Shown: positions 52,728 through 63,848, numbered from the stretch's first letter. The stretch: 64,000 nucleotides of DNA from Pseudomonas taiwanensis DSM 21245 (GCF_000425785.1 NZ_KE384450.1:391683-455682), one strand, 5' to 3'. The notes: generated by a model from the letters alone, not told the origin. Translations and numbers: made by a program.

Positions 52728-52829
52728 ACGCGACGCAAGGCCGCTCCCACAGGATTTAGCGCTTTCTCAAGCACTGCGCAGTCCTCGTGGGCGCGGCCTT
52801 GTGTCGCGACAGGGCCGCAAAGCGGCACC
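52728..52829. repeat. Pair of REP elements in opposite orientation
   Basis: A reverse copy (CGCAAGGCCGCTCCCACAGG region, 52728-52753) and a forward copy (GTGGGCGCGGCCTTGTGTCG onward, 52787-52829) fill the gap between azurin and convergent nadE. The forward copy has the internal GGCCGCAAAGCGGC stem. Confidence 0.75.
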
Positions 52830-52836
52830 AGACGGC

Positions 52837-53664
52837 TCAAGGGGCGAACGGCAGTTCGCGCTTGTGCTGGGTCTTGCGGTAGGTGTTCACGATGATGTTG
52901 AACGCTTCCTGATCCACTGGCAGCCCATGCAGGAACGCGTCGATCTGCTGGTAGGTCACACCATGGGACGCTTCGTCCGGCTTGCCCGGCGCGAGGTCTT
53001 CGAGGTCCGCGGTCGGCACTTTCTCCACCAATGATTCCGGCGCACCGAAACGACGGGCGATCGCTCGTACCTGGTTTTTCACCAGACCGCTCAGCGGAGC
53101 CAGGTCACACGCACCATCACCGAACTTGGTAAAGAAGCCCATTACCGCCTCTGCGGCGTGATCGGTACCGATCACCAGGCCAGCGCGGGCGCCCGCGATG
53201 GTGTATTGGGCCACCATGCGCATGCGGGCCTTGGTATTGCCCACCACGAAATCCACCATCGACGGCGAGCCGCCTTCCAGTGCTTTCACTTCAGATGCCA
53301 GGGCGCGTACTGCCGGGGCGATATCCACCGTGTGCACTTCGTCGGCCTTGATCACGTCCAGGCAGGCCTGGGCGTCATGCTCATCGTGCTGCACCTGGTA
53401 AGGCAGGCGCACGGCGATGAAGGTATAGGCCTTATCGCCAGTCTCGGCGCGCAACTCGTTGATCGCCCGCTGGGCGAGCAGGGCGGCGGTCAGCGAGTCG
53501 ACACCGCCGCTGATGCCCAGTACCAAGGTCTTGAGCCGGGCATTGGCCAGGCAATCCTTGATGAAGGCCACGCGCCGGGCGACTTCGGCCTCGATTGCGG
53601 CTGCGTCGGCGAACGGCGGCTGTACCTTGAGCGCCTGGGCAATCTCTTGCTGAACGGCTTGCAT
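52837..53664 (-). CDS. nadE: Ammonia-dependent NAD+ synthetase
   Basis: A 275-residue enzyme that amidates deamido-NAD with ATP in the last step of NAD synthesis. The ATP-pyrophosphatase P-loop is SGGVDS in LGISGGVDSLTAALLAQ. No glutaminase domain is fused, so ammonia is the nitrogen donor. It starts three bases after the pncB stop, which puts the two in one NAD-salvage operon. Confidence 0.95.
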   Translation of the reverse strand: MQAVQQEIAQALKVQPPFADAAAIEAEVARRVAFIKDCLANARLKTLVLGISGGVDSLTAALLAQRAINELRAETGDKAYTFIAVRLPYQVQHDEHDAQACLDVIKADEVHTVDIAPAVRALASEVKALEGGSPSMVDFVVGNTKARMRMVAQYTIAGARAGLVIGTDHAAEAVMGFFTKFGDGACDLAPLSGLVKNQVRAIARRFGAPESLVEKVPTADLEDLAPGKPDEASHGVTYQQIDAFLHGLPVDQEAFNIIVNTYRKTQHKRELPFAP

Positions 53665-53667
53665 GGG

Positions 53668-54873
53668 TTACTCCTTGCTGGGGATTTTGAATACGTGGCG
53701 CATGTAGGCGACGAAGTTTTCATCGCGGCACTGGGTCTTGGCAGCCTCGTCGGAGATCTTGGCCACCGGCGAGCCGTTGCAGTCGGTCATTTTAAGCACG
53801 ATGTTCATTGGCGCCACCCCAGGAATGTCGCAGGTCAGGTTGGTGCCGATGCCAAAACTGACATTGATGCGACCGCGCAGGGCGCGGAAGATTTCCAGCG
53901 AGCGGGTCAGGTTCAGGCCATCGGAAAACACCAGGGTCTTGGTCATGGGGTCTATACCGAGTTTCTGGTAATGGGCGATGGCCTTTTCCGCCCAAGCCAC
54001 CGGGTCCCCCGAGTCATGGCGCAGGCCATCGAACAGCTTGGCGAAGTACAAGTCGAAATCGCTCAGGAATGCGTCCATGGTGATGCAGTCGGTCAGGGCG
54101 ATACCGAGCAGGCCACGGTATTCGCGGACCCAGCAATCGAGGGCGGCGATCTGGCTGTCGATCAGCCGTGGCCCCAGTTGCTGGTGCGCCATGATCCATT
54201 CATGGGCCATGGTGCCGAGAGGTTTGACATCCAGTTTCCATGCCAGGTCGACGTTGCTGGTGCCGACGAACCGCGCCGGGAAGTCATCGCGCAACACCCG
54301 CACCACCTCTTCCTGGACGCGGCTTGAAAAGCGCCGACGTGTGCCGAAGTCAGCGACCTGCAATTCGGCCAGCTCGTCTTCACTGGCATGGGCGCGCAGC
54401 CAGTCGAACTTGCGATGCAACTGGTCGCGAGCCTCGGCCAGGCGCATGCGCGGGTGCAAGTGGCGGTTGCGCACTTCGCTGATGATGGCCAGCAGGGGCA
54501 CTTCGAAGAGGATCACATGCAGCCATGGGCCGCGCAGCCGAAGGCACAGCTGGTTGTTCTCGATGCCCAGATGGACGTAGCTCAGGTTGAAGCGGAACAG
54601 CCCGAGAAAGCGCAGGAAGTCGGGTTTGAGAAAACTGATGCGTTCGAGAAAGGCCAACTGGCCTTTGTCCAAGGTCAGGTCGCCGAGCCGTTCGATCTGG
54701 TTGCGAATCTCGCCAAGGTAGGGACGAAGGTCTTCGCCGTTACGACAGCGGAATTCCCATTCCACATCGGCATCCGGGTAGTTGTGCAGCACGCCCTGCA
54801 TCATGGTGAGCTTGTAGAAGTCGGTGTCGAGCAGGTTATGCACGATGCGCTCGGCGAATGCGCTCTCGCTCAT
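53668..54873 (-). CDS. pncB: Nicotinate phosphoribosyltransferase
   Basis: A 401-residue Preiss-Handler enzyme that makes nicotinate mononucleotide from nicotinate and PRPP. It has TDFYKLTMMQG near the N-terminus, RHDSGDP in the active site and SFGIGTNLTCD near the phosphate site. The ATG at 54873 has GGAG eight bases upstream. It is the first gene of pncB-nadE. Confidence 0.95.
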   Translation of the reverse strand: MSESAFAERIVHNLLDTDFYKLTMMQGVLHNYPDADVEWEFRCRNGEDLRPYLGEIRNQIERLGDLTLDKGQLAFLERISFLKPDFLRFLGLFRFNLSYVHLGIENNQLCLRLRGPWLHVILFEVPLLAIISEVRNRHLHPRMRLAEARDQLHRKFDWLRAHASEDELAELQVADFGTRRRFSSRVQEEVVRVLRDDFPARFVGTSNVDLAWKLDVKPLGTMAHEWIMAHQQLGPRLIDSQIAALDCWVREYRGLLGIALTDCITMDAFLSDFDLYFAKLFDGLRHDSGDPVAWAEKAIAHYQKLGIDPMTKTLVFSDGLNLTRSLEIFRALRGRINVSFGIGTNLTCDIPGVAPMNIVLKMTDCNGSPVAKISDEAAKTQCRDENFVAYMRHVFKIPSKE

Positions 54874-55352
54874 TAAAGGGGCTCCAAAAGCGGCGAATGG
54901 CGAACATTGTGCCAGCCTTTTCAGTGCTGATGTGTCGATGCAGGTGCTGTGGCGGGGAAGTCGAGTCGTGCAGACAGGTAACGATTGAAGGCGTTTCGGG
55001 CAAATCAGGTGTTTTTTCGTGCACGAGCTAGCCTTGAAGCGGTGCGGTCTGTAGCAGTCGCGCACCAGCGGTGTGCACTTCGGTGACGTCCGCTGTTACA
55101 GGCAGGTTGCACGTAAACACTTGCCGAGGTTGCAATGATGGCACCCGATGGTTGCTCCTTGTCTGTACGTGTGGTGGCGCCCGCCGCGCGGCAGACGGTT
55201 GCACGCTCAATAAAGAAAAGGCCGTCGGTCGCTTGGACACGACCCTTGCAGTGAGTTTTTCCAGTTCTTATTACCGATGGCACGGCCCTTGCTCCAAGTA
55301 CAGGGCTGAGAAGTTGTAGTGCCAACCAAAAAAACTCTAGGAGCACCACCTC
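54874..55352. other. Intergenic region pncB-livK
   Basis: This 479-bp gap separates two divergent operons. No gene, RNA or strong hairpin is recognised. Just before livK, CCAACCAAAAAAACTC is an A-rich stretch close to, but not matching, the Crc/Hfq AANAANAA motif. Confidence 0.5.
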
Positions 55353-56489
55353 ATGTCGCAGACGTTTTACAAGAAAGGTTTCCTGGCTCTGGCCGTAGCT
55401 ACGGCACTGGGTGTTTCTTCGTATGTTCAGGCCGACATCAAGATCGGCGTCGCTGGCCCCATGACGGGTGCCAACGCAGCGTTTGGCGAGCAGTACATGA
55501 AGGGCGCCCAAGCGGCAGCCGACAAGATCAACGCCGAGGGTGGCATCAACGGCGAGAAGATCGTTCTGGTAAAAGGCGATGATGCCTGCGAACCGAAGCA
55601 AGCCGTGGCCGTGGCCAACCGCCTGGTTGACCAGGACAAGGTGGCCGGCGTGGTGGGCCACTTCTGTTCCTCCAACACCATCCCCGCTTCCGAGGTCTAC
55701 GATGAGGCTGGCGTGATCGCCATCACCCCAGGCTCCACCAACCCGCAGGTCACCGAGCGCGGGCTTTCCGCCATGTTCCGCATGTGTGGGCGCGACGACC
55801 AGCAGGGCATCGTCGCTGGCGATTACATCGTTGACGTGCTCAAGGGCAAGAAGGTAGCCGTCCTGCACGACAAGGATACCTATGGCCAAGGCCTGGCCGA
55901 CGCGACCAAGGCGCAGCTGGAGAAGCGTGGCGTCAAGCCGGTGCTGTACGAAGGCCTGACCCGCGGCGAGAAAGACTTCAGCGCCGTGGTCACCAAGATC
56001 CGCTCTGCCGGTGCCGACGTTGTCTACTTCGGCGGCCTGCACCCAGAGGCTGGCCCGCTGGTGCGCCAGCTGCGCGAACAAGGCCTGAAGGACGTCAAGT
56101 TCATGTCCGATGACGGCATCGTCACCGACGAACTGGTCTCCACCGCTGGCGGCGCCCAATACGTCGATGGCGTCTACATGACCTTCGGTGCCGACCCGCG
56201 CCTGCTGCCGGACAGCAAGTCGGTGGTGGAAGAGTTCCGCAAGGCCGGTACCGAGCCTGAAGGCTACACCCTGTATGCCTACGCCTCGCTCCAGGCGCTG
56301 GCTGCCGCGTTCAATGGCGCGAAGTCGAACAAAGGCGAAGATGCTGCCAAGTGGCTCAAGGCCAACCCGGTCAAGACGGTCATGGGCGAGAAGAAGTGGG
56401 ACAGCAAGGGCGACCTGACCGTGTCCGACTACGTGGTCTACCAGTGGGATGCCAACGGCAAGTACCACCAGCTGGATAAACAAAAATAA
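55353..56489 (+). CDS. livK: Branched-chain amino-acid ABC transporter, periplasmic binding protein
   Basis: A 378-residue binding protein (also called BraC). The signal peptide covers residues 1-27 (cleavage after VQA), and the mature protein starts DIKIGVAGPMTGANAAFG. One disulfide pair (GDDACEP, VGHFCSS) is typical. AGGAG lies 11 bases before the ATG. It heads a complete livKHMGF cluster, although 151 bases separate it from livH, so it may also be expressed alone at a higher level. Confidence 0.95.
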   Translation: MSQTFYKKGFLALAVATALGVSSYVQADIKIGVAGPMTGANAAFGEQYMKGAQAAADKINAEGGINGEKIVLVKGDDACEPKQAVAVANRLVDQDKVAGVVGHFCSSNTIPASEVYDEAGVIAITPGSTNPQVTERGLSAMFRMCGRDDQQGIVAGDYIVDVLKGKKVAVLHDKDTYGQGLADATKAQLEKRGVKPVLYEGLTRGEKDFSAVVTKIRSAGADVVYFGGLHPEAGPLVRQLREQGLKDVKFMSDDGIVTDELVSTAGGAQYVDGVYMTFGADPRLLPDSKSVVEEFRKAGTEPEGYTLYAYASLQALAAAFNGAKSNKGEDAAKWLKANPVKTVMGEKKWDSKGDLTVSDYVVYQWDANGKYHQLDKQK

Positions 56490-56640
56490 GAACGGCCAGG
56501 CCCGGGGCATGCTTCGGGCCATAGCCCCGCGGTACCTGTCTTTATCCGTAGATCTGCACAGTTCTGCGCTGCGAGGGCCGCTTCATCCGTGGCCCGCCGT
56601 GGTCGGCGCTCGTGCAATCTCAATCAGGTGAGATTGCGTT

Positions 56641-57555
56641 ATGGATGGTATTTTCCTGCAGCAACTGGTCAACGGCCTGACCCTAGGGTCGGTCTATGGC
56701 CTGATCGCCATCGGCTACACAATGGTCTATGGCATCATCGGCATGATCAACTTCGCGCACGGCGAGGTGTACATGATTTCCGCGTACCTCGCGGCGATCA
56801 GCCTGGCATTGCTGGCTTACTTCGGTATCGAGTCGTTCCCCCTGCTGATGCTGGGCACCCTGTTGTTCACCATCGTCGTCACTGGCGTCTACGGCTTTAC
56901 CATCGAGCGCATCGCCTACAAACCCTTGCGTAACTCCACCCGACTGGCACCGCTGATCAGTGCCATCGGCATCTCGCTGATCCTGCAGAACTATGCGCAG
57001 ATCAGCCAGGGTGCTCGCCAGCAAGGCGTTCCAACGCTGCTGGAAGGCGCCTGGCGCGTCGAAGTCGGCACCGGCTTCGTGCAACTGACCTACACCAAGA
57101 TCTTCATTCTGGTAGCCGCTTTCGTCGGCATGGGCTTGCTCACCTACGTGATCAAGTACACCAAGCTCGGCCGTATGTGCCGCGCCACCCAGCAAGACCG
57201 CAAGATGGCCTCGATCCTGGGTATCAATACCGACCGGGTGATTTCCTACGTGTTCGTCATTGGCGCGGTGATGGCCGCCCTAGCCGGCGTACTGATCACC
57301 ATGAACTACGGCACCTTCGACTTCTATGCCGGGTTCATCATCGGGATCAAGGCGTTCACCGCAGCGGTACTCGGCGGCATCGGCTCGCTTCCTGGCGCGA
57401 TGCTGGGCGGGATCATCCTGGGGATTTCCGAGTCGCTGTTCTCTGGCCTGATCAACTCAGACTACAAGGATGTGTTCAGCTTCTCGTTGCTGGTGATGAT
57501 CCTTATCTTCCGCCCACAAGGCCTGCTGGGTCGCCCGCTCGTGGCTAAGGTGTGA
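56641..57555 (+). CDS. livH: Branched-chain amino-acid ABC transporter permease LivH
   Basis: A 304-residue inner-membrane permease (BraD) with about eight TM helices and the conserved GLTLGSVYGLIAIGYTMVYG start. Helical segments and KAFTAAVLGGIGSLPGAMLG are typical. Its stop overlaps the possible GTG start of livM. Confidence 0.95.
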   Translation: MDGIFLQQLVNGLTLGSVYGLIAIGYTMVYGIIGMINFAHGEVYMISAYLAAISLALLAYFGIESFPLLMLGTLLFTIVVTGVYGFTIERIAYKPLRNSTRLAPLISAIGISLILQNYAQISQGARQQGVPTLLEGAWRVEVGTGFVQLTYTKIFILVAAFVGMGLLTYVIKYTKLGRMCRATQQDRKMASILGINTDRVISYVFVIGAVMAALAGVLITMNYGTFDFYAGFIIGIKAFTAAVLGGIGSLPGAMLGGIILGISESLFSGLINSDYKDVFSFSLLVMILIFRPQGLLGRPLVAKV

Positions 57556-57557
57556 AC

Positions 57558-58852
<1,295 letters not shown>

Positions 58853-58856
<4 letters not shown>

Positions 58857-59728
58857 GCGACGATATCATTCTCTCGGTCGACAACCTGATGATGCAGTTC
58901 GGCGGCATCAAGGCGCTCAGCGATGTGAGCCTGAAGGTCAAGCGGAACCAAATCTTCGCCCTGATCGGCCCCAACGGCGCGGGCAAGACCACAGTGTTCA
59001 ACTGCCTCACCGGCTTCTACAAGGCCAGTGGCGGGCGCATCGAACTGAATGTGCGCGGCAGCCACACCAATGTGATCCAGTTGCTCGGCGAGCGTTTCCA
59101 GGCTGCGGACTTCGTCTCGCCCGCGCGCTTTGCCAACCGTTTGTACTACAAGATGTTCGGCGGCACCCACCTGGTGAACCGTGCGGGCCTGGCGCGCACT
59201 TTCCAGAACATTCGCCTGTTCAAGGAAATGTCGGTGGTGGAAAACCTGCTGGTGGCCCAGCACATGTGGGTCAACCGCAACCTGCTGGCCGGAGTGCTCA
59301 ACACCAAGGCTTACCGCAAGGCCGAAAGCGATGCACTCGACCATGCGTTCTATTGGCTGGAGGTGGTCGACCTGGTCGACTGTGCCAACCGCCTGGCGGG
59401 CGAGTTGTCGTATGGTCAGCAGCGGCGCCTGGAAATTGCCCGCGCCATGTGCACCCGGCCGAAGATCATCTGCCTGGACGAACCGGCTGCCGGCCTCAAC
59501 CCGCAGGAAACCGAAGCCCTGAGCGGCATGATCCGTGTGCTGCGTGACGAGCATGACATCACCGTGGTGCTGATCGAGCACGACATGGGCATGGTCATGA
59601 GTATTTCCGACCACATCGTCGTGCTGGACCACGGCAACGTGATCGCCGAAGGCTCGCCACAGGATATTCGCCACAACCCGACGGTGATTGCCGCCTATCT
59701 GGGTGCCGATGAAGAGGAACTGGTATGA
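58853..59728 (+). CDS. livG: Branched-chain amino-acid ABC transporter ATPase LivG
   Basis: A 291-residue ATPase (BraF). Walker A is GPNGAGKTTVFN, the signature is LSYGQQRRLEIARA, and Walker B is IICLDEPAAGLN. It overlaps both neighbours by four bases, which ties livMGF translation together. Confidence 0.95.
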
Positions 59729-60441
59729 GTGCACCCATTCTCGAGCTGAAGGACCTGGACGTGTTCTACGGGCCGATCCAGGCGCTGAAGAAAGTCTCGA
59801 TGCATATCAACGAAGGCGAGACGGTCAGCCTGATCGGCGCCAACGGGGCTGGCAAGTCGACACTGCTGATGTCGATATTCGGTCAACCGCGGGCTGCGTC
59901 CGGGCAAATCATTTATCGCGGTACCGACATTACCCGCAAGTCGTCGCACTACATCGCCTCCAACGGTATCGCCCAGTCGCCGGAAGGGCGTCGGGTGTTC
60001 CCCGACATGACCGTCGAGGAAAACCTCATGATGGGCACCATCCCCATTGGCGACCAATACGCCAACGAAGACATGCAGCGCATGTTCGAGCTGTTCCCAC
60101 GGCTGAAGGAGCGCCGCAACCAGCGGGCCATGACCATGTCCGGTGGTGAGCAGCAGATGCTGGCCATCGCTCGCGCGCTCATGAGCCGGCCGAAGTTGCT
60201 GCTGCTCGACGAGCCATCGCTGGGGTTGGCGCCGATCGTGGTCAAGCAGATCTTCTCCACCCTGCGGGAGCTGGCCAAGACCGGCATGACCATCTTCCTG
60301 GTAGAGCAGAACGCCAACCATGCGCTGAAGCTGTCGGACCGGGCATACGTGATGGTCAACGGGCAGATTCGCATGACCGGCACGGGGCAGGAGTTGTTGG
60401 TGAACGAGGAGGTGCGCAACGCCTACCTGGGCGGGCACTGA
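59725..60441 (+). CDS. livF: Branched-chain amino-acid ABC transporter ATPase LivF
   Basis: A 238-residue ATPase (BraG). Walker A is GANGAGKSTLLM, the signature is MSGGEQQMLAIARALM, and Walker B is LLLLDEPSLGLAP. It is the last gene of the liv cluster and is followed by a REP-like element. Confidence 0.95.
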   Translation: MSAPILELKDLDVFYGPIQALKKVSMHINEGETVSLIGANGAGKSTLLMSIFGQPRAASGQIIYRGTDITRKSSHYIASNGIAQSPEGRRVFPDMTVEENLMMGTIPIGDQYANEDMQRMFELFPRLKERRNQRAMTMSGGEQQMLAIARALMSRPKLLLLDEPSLGLAPIVVKQIFSTLRELAKTGMTIFLVEQNANHALKLSDRAYVMVNGQIRMTGTGQELLVNEEVRNAYLGGH

Positions 60442-61069
60442 GTCATCCAAACGCCGGGAAGCCGGTTCCTGCAGCGAGCGCTTCAACCTGTAGGAGCCGG
60501 CTTGCCGGCGATGTGGACAACTTGTCGCATATCTTTTCCGAAGCACGCCAGAATCCACTCGCAAGTCATTGTTTCCACAGTTTCTATTTTTCCACGGATA
60601 ATGTGGAACCGCCTGTGGAAAACATGGTGGCATCTCGTTGTATCCCTTTAACGACGGGGCCTGCAAAGGATCGGTCGTTTTTTGATCAAGCAGCCTTAGT
60701 ACATGACTTTCCTGGGGATTCTTGCCCAGGCAGGGATGATCGACGCGCGTTCAATGCCTGTGGATAACTCTGTGAAAAAGCCTTGGACAGTCCGCTGTAG
60801 GCGGCATGTTTGAAAGCCCTGGGCCATCATGAAGACCGTGGCGGACGACCGCAGTAAGCTGAAAGGGTTCCGCTGTGTCGATAAGTTGCCCCCAATCCGT
60901 GGGGAAAGCCTTGTGGATAAGTTCTGCATACCTGCCGGCGGGCCCTCTGTTCCGAGGCTTCCGAGCATATGTACAAAAAATGACCAGCGCAGGACACGGC
61001 TTGCTGCCCGCGCGCTCGGAAGGCATGCTGCAAACCCTGCCGACGATAATCCACAGCGAGGAACAGAGC
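60442..61069. other. 628-bp intergenic region with DnaA-box-like cluster
   Basis: No gene is supported. It opens with a REP-like element (60488-60512, GAGCCGGCTTGCCGGCGAT). It then carries six DnaA-box-like 9-mers. Two are perfect TGTGGATAA, at 60759-60767 and 60912-60920. Four have one mismatch: 60512-60520, 60614-60622, 60876-60884 and 61047-61055, the last in the opposite orientation. Confidence 0.6.
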
Positions 61070-61837
61070 ATGACGTCCACCGTATTCATCACAGGCGCGA
61101 CTTCCGGTTTCGGCGAGGCCACCGCACGGCGCTTTGCCGAGGCGGGTTGGAAGCTGATCCTGACAGGCCGCCGCAAGGATCGCCTGGACGCCCTGTGCGC
61201 TGAGTTGGCGGCCAAGACCGAAGTGCACGGCCTGGTCCTGGATGTGCGTGACCGCAAGGCCATGGAACATGCCATTGCCAACCTGCCGGCAGGCTTTGAG
61301 AAATTGCGCGGCCTGGTCAACAACGCGGGCCTGGCGCTGGGGGCGGACCCGGCGCAGAAGTGCGACCTGGATGACTGGGAAACCATGGTCGACACCAACA
61401 TCAAGGGCCTGATGTACACCACCCGCCTGCTGCTGCCGCGGTTGATCGCCCATGGCCGTGGTGCGTCGATCCTCAATGTGGGTTCGGTGGCCGGCAACTA
61501 TCCGTACCCTGGCAGCCACGTGTATGGCGGTACCAAGGCGTTCGTCGGTCAATTCTCGTTGAGCTTGCGTTGCGACTTGCGTGGCACTGGCGTGCGCGTC
61601 AGCAACATCGAACCGGGCCTGTGCGAGAGCGAATTCTCGCTGGTGCGTTTCGGGGGCGACCAAGCCAAGTATGACGCCACTTACGCTGGCGCCGAGCCGA
61701 TTCAGCCGCAGGATATCGCCGACACGATCTTCTGGATCCTCAACCAGCCGGCGCACATCAACATCAACAGCCTGGAGCTGATGCCGGTGAGCCAAGACTG
61801 GGCAGGTTTTTCGATCGACCGTTCGGCCAAGGGCTGA
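61070..61837 (+). CDS. Short-chain dehydrogenase (YdfG-like)
   Basis: A 255-residue classical SDR resembling the 3-hydroxy acid (serine-type) dehydrogenase YdfG. The cofactor motif is TGATSGFGEATARRFAEAG, with NNAG, catalytic Ser in NVGSVAGNYPYPG and YGGTK as the Tyr-Lys pair. The region VSNIEPGLCESEFSLVRF matches the YdfG substrate loop. A longer in-frame ATG at 60875 lies in the DnaA-box region and is rejected. The substrate is inferred only. Confidence 0.88.
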   Translation: MTSTVFITGATSGFGEATARRFAEAGWKLILTGRRKDRLDALCAELAAKTEVHGLVLDVRDRKAMEHAIANLPAGFEKLRGLVNNAGLALGADPAQKCDLDDWETMVDTNIKGLMYTTRLLLPRLIAHGRGASILNVGSVAGNYPYPGSHVYGGTKAFVGQFSLSLRCDLRGTGVRVSNIEPGLCESEFSLVRFGGDQAKYDATYAGAEPIQPQDIADTIFWILNQPAHININSLELMPVSQDWAGFSIDRSAKG

Positions 61838-61846
61838 TCGGCGGCC

Positions 61847-61886
61847 AGCCCGCTCCTGCAAGGCTCGCATGAGCCTTCGGGAGCGG
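61847..61886. repeat. REP-like remnant
   Basis: GCCCGCTCCTGCAAGGCTCG followed by CATGAGCCTTCGGGAGCGG: arms are partly complementary, in the gap between the convergent SDR and AGE-family genes. Confidence 0.45.
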
Positions 61887-61893
61887 AATTGCG

Positions 61894-62991
61894 TCAGTTC
61901 AGGCGCTGTAGGCCTTGCAGGCAGGTCGCCAAGTGATAGGGGGTGGTTGAAGGCATGTCGTGGCGGCTGACAGCGCCCTGACCATCCCGGCACTCATACC
62001 AGCCGCCAGCGTGAAGGAACCGTTGATCCATCGCCTTCAACTGCGCAGGCAGTTTCGCGAGTCCCTCTGGCCGCAACACCAGCGCCCGCAGGTATTCCGC
62101 CTGTGCCCAGATCCGCTGGGTGGCATCGAGCACCTTGCCGTTCACATCCAGCATCGCCAGCACGGCCGCGTCCTTCACGCCGCACCGCTCGGCATAGTCG
62201 AATGCGCGGTCTATCGCTGCATGCAGTGGGGTTTCGCGCAGCAGCGGTGAGGTATCGAGCAGGTAGAACCATTCGAACTGATGGCCCGGCTCGAACCAGT
62301 TATCCACAGCATCGCGCGGTTTTTCCAGCATCAGGCCGTGCTCCGACTCGATGAAGTGCGCGTGCAGGGCGTCGCACAGCCGCAGCAGTGCCTGGCGTGC
62401 CTGGTCGTCCTCGCGCACTGCCAGTACCTGAAGCAGGGCCTCGGCCAGGTGCATCTGCGGGTTCTGCAGCGGTCCGCTACCCAGATCCGACCAATCCTGG
62501 TCCAGGCTGGCTTCGTACAGGCCGTCGTCGCGGGCAAATTGTTGCGCGATGACTGTCAGGGCTGCGTTGAGGGTGGACTCCACCAGGCTCTCGCGCACCT
62601 TGCCCCAGTAGTGTGCGCAGGCGAACACGATGAATGCGTGGGTGTAGAGGTCCTTGCGGGTGTCCAGTGGCTTGCCGTCGGCATCGATGCTGTAGAACCA
62701 GCCGCCGTGCTCGGCATCGTGGAAATGCCGCTGCAATGAGCGGAACAGCGCGGCGGCACGTTCCGCTGCACCGGGCTGCTCGATGCGGCTGCTGAACAGG
62801 TAGAGTTGGCGGGCGCAGGCCATGGCGCGGTAGCGCTGGACCGGCAGCGGGCGATGCTGGGCGTCCAGCGCCTCGTAGGGCAGGGCCATGTCGGCGTTCC
62901 AGCCCGGGCCTTGCCACAGCGGCACGATGCGCTCGGCGAAGTGCTGGTTGAAGCGGGCCAGTTCGGGCAGGGTGGGGCGGGGGTCGGACAT
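61894..62991 (-). CDS. AGE-family epimerase/isomerase
   Basis: A 365-residue (alpha/alpha)6-barrel protein of the N-acylglucosamine 2-epimerase family, which includes mannose and aldose-ketose isomerases. It shows GGWFYSIDADGKPLDTRKDLYTHAF (read as GGWFYSIDADG and LYTHAF) and the His-containing GHQFEWFYLL. The start MSDPRPTLPEL at 62991 is preferred over an ATG 33 bases upstream. The exact sugar substrate cannot be decided. Confidence 0.82.
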   Translation of the reverse strand: MSDPRPTLPELARFNQHFAERIVPLWQGPGWNADMALPYEALDAQHRPLPVQRYRAMACARQLYLFSSRIEQPGAAERAAALFRSLQRHFHDAEHGGWFYSIDADGKPLDTRKDLYTHAFIVFACAHYWGKVRESLVESTLNAALTVIAQQFARDDGLYEASLDQDWSDLGSGPLQNPQMHLAEALLQVLAVREDDQARQALLRLCDALHAHFIESEHGLMLEKPRDAVDNWFEPGHQFEWFYLLDTSPLLRETPLHAAIDRAFDYAERCGVKDAAVLAMLDVNGKVLDATQRIWAQAEYLRALVLRPEGLAKLPAQLKAMDQRFLHAGGWYECRDGQGAVSRHDMPSTTPYHLATCLQGLQRLN

Positions 62992-63093
62992 GAAGGCGCT
63001 CGTCGCAATCGGGCAGTGCGCCATGTTAGCAGAAGTGAGGTTGGGGATTGTTCGTGCCAGCCTGCCAGGAGCCCGGCCGCTGCAGCCAGTCGA

Positions 63094-63759
63094 TCAGCCA
63101 GGATTGCCCAACCCCTGCCAATGTCGTGCCCCGACGAAGATGAAGCGCAGTTGCTGGGTGATCTTCTCTTGTGGCGTCAGTGCCTGTGGATAACCAGGCT
63201 CCGGACTGTCGATCAGTTCGGGCAAGGTTGCGAACACGGTTTTGACCACAAGGTCGGCCATCACGGCCAACGCGGCCTGATCCAGATGTTGCCAGCGCTT
63301 CATGCGTCCAAGGTCGGTCGCCAGGTCGTTGCTGATGCCTTGGCGCAAACCGGCGATGGCTTGACGTACTGCCTGTGAACCCCCGTATTGCTCGCGGGCC
63401 AGAAACAGGAACTGGGCACGGTGAGCCGCGACCACATCGAGGAAGATGCGTACCGAAGCATCGGTGATGCCGCCAAGTTCGAATTCGTTGTGCCGAACAA
63501 GGCGAATGGTCTGGCGGAAGGTGGCGTCGACCTCGGCGACCAGGGCCAGGCCCAGGGCGTCCATGTCAGGGAAATGCCGGTAGAAACCGGTGGGTACGAT
63601 GCCCGCGGCCCTGGCGACTTCACGCAGGCTGATGCTGCCGAACCCACGGCCGCTCTCCATCAACTGGCAGGCAGCGTCCAGCAGGGCCTGGCGGGTCTGT
63701 AGCTTTTGTTCGGCGCGAGGCAGCATGGGGGCGAATTCTGTGGCTGTACGGCTGGGCAT
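63094..63759 (-). CDS. TetR-family regulator (FabR-like)
   Basis: A 221-residue repressor-type protein. The HTH includes SISLREVARAAGIVPTGFYR, nearly that of E. coli FabR, and the C-terminal half also follows FabR/DesT proteins, which sense acyl-CoA saturation and control unsaturated fatty-acid genes. No fatty-acid gene adjoins it here, so the target is unknown. The ATG at 63759 is used; an ATG at 63726 is possible. Confidence 0.82.
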   Translation of the reverse strand: MPSRTATEFAPMLPRAEQKLQTRQALLDAACQLMESGRGFGSISLREVARAAGIVPTGFYRHFPDMDALGLALVAEVDATFRQTIRLVRHNEFELGGITDASVRIFLDVVAAHRAQFLFLAREQYGGSQAVRQAIAGLRQGISNDLATDLGRMKRWQHLDQAALAVMADLVVKTVFATLPELIDSPEPGYPQALTPQEKITQQLRFIFVGARHWQGLGNPG

Positions 63760-63765
63760 TCTGGA

Positions 63766-63799
63766 TAAAAAAACAAAGCCCGGTCAATGGACCGGGCTT
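63766..63799 (-). terminator. Intrinsic terminator for the right-edge gene
   Basis: On the minus strand, AAGCCCGGTC-CATT-GACCGGGCTT is followed by TGTTTTTTT. It lies about 50 bp past the stop of the repeat-protein gene and just upstream of the TetR start. Confidence 0.9.
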
Positions 63800-63848
63800 G
63801 GAGGGGAGCAGGCGCTTTGCGTGGGATTGTTCTTTTCGGCCATGGCGA

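Noticed and set aside
55300..55352. Crc/Hfq target before livK
   Set aside because: The A-rich run lacks a full AANAANAA match.
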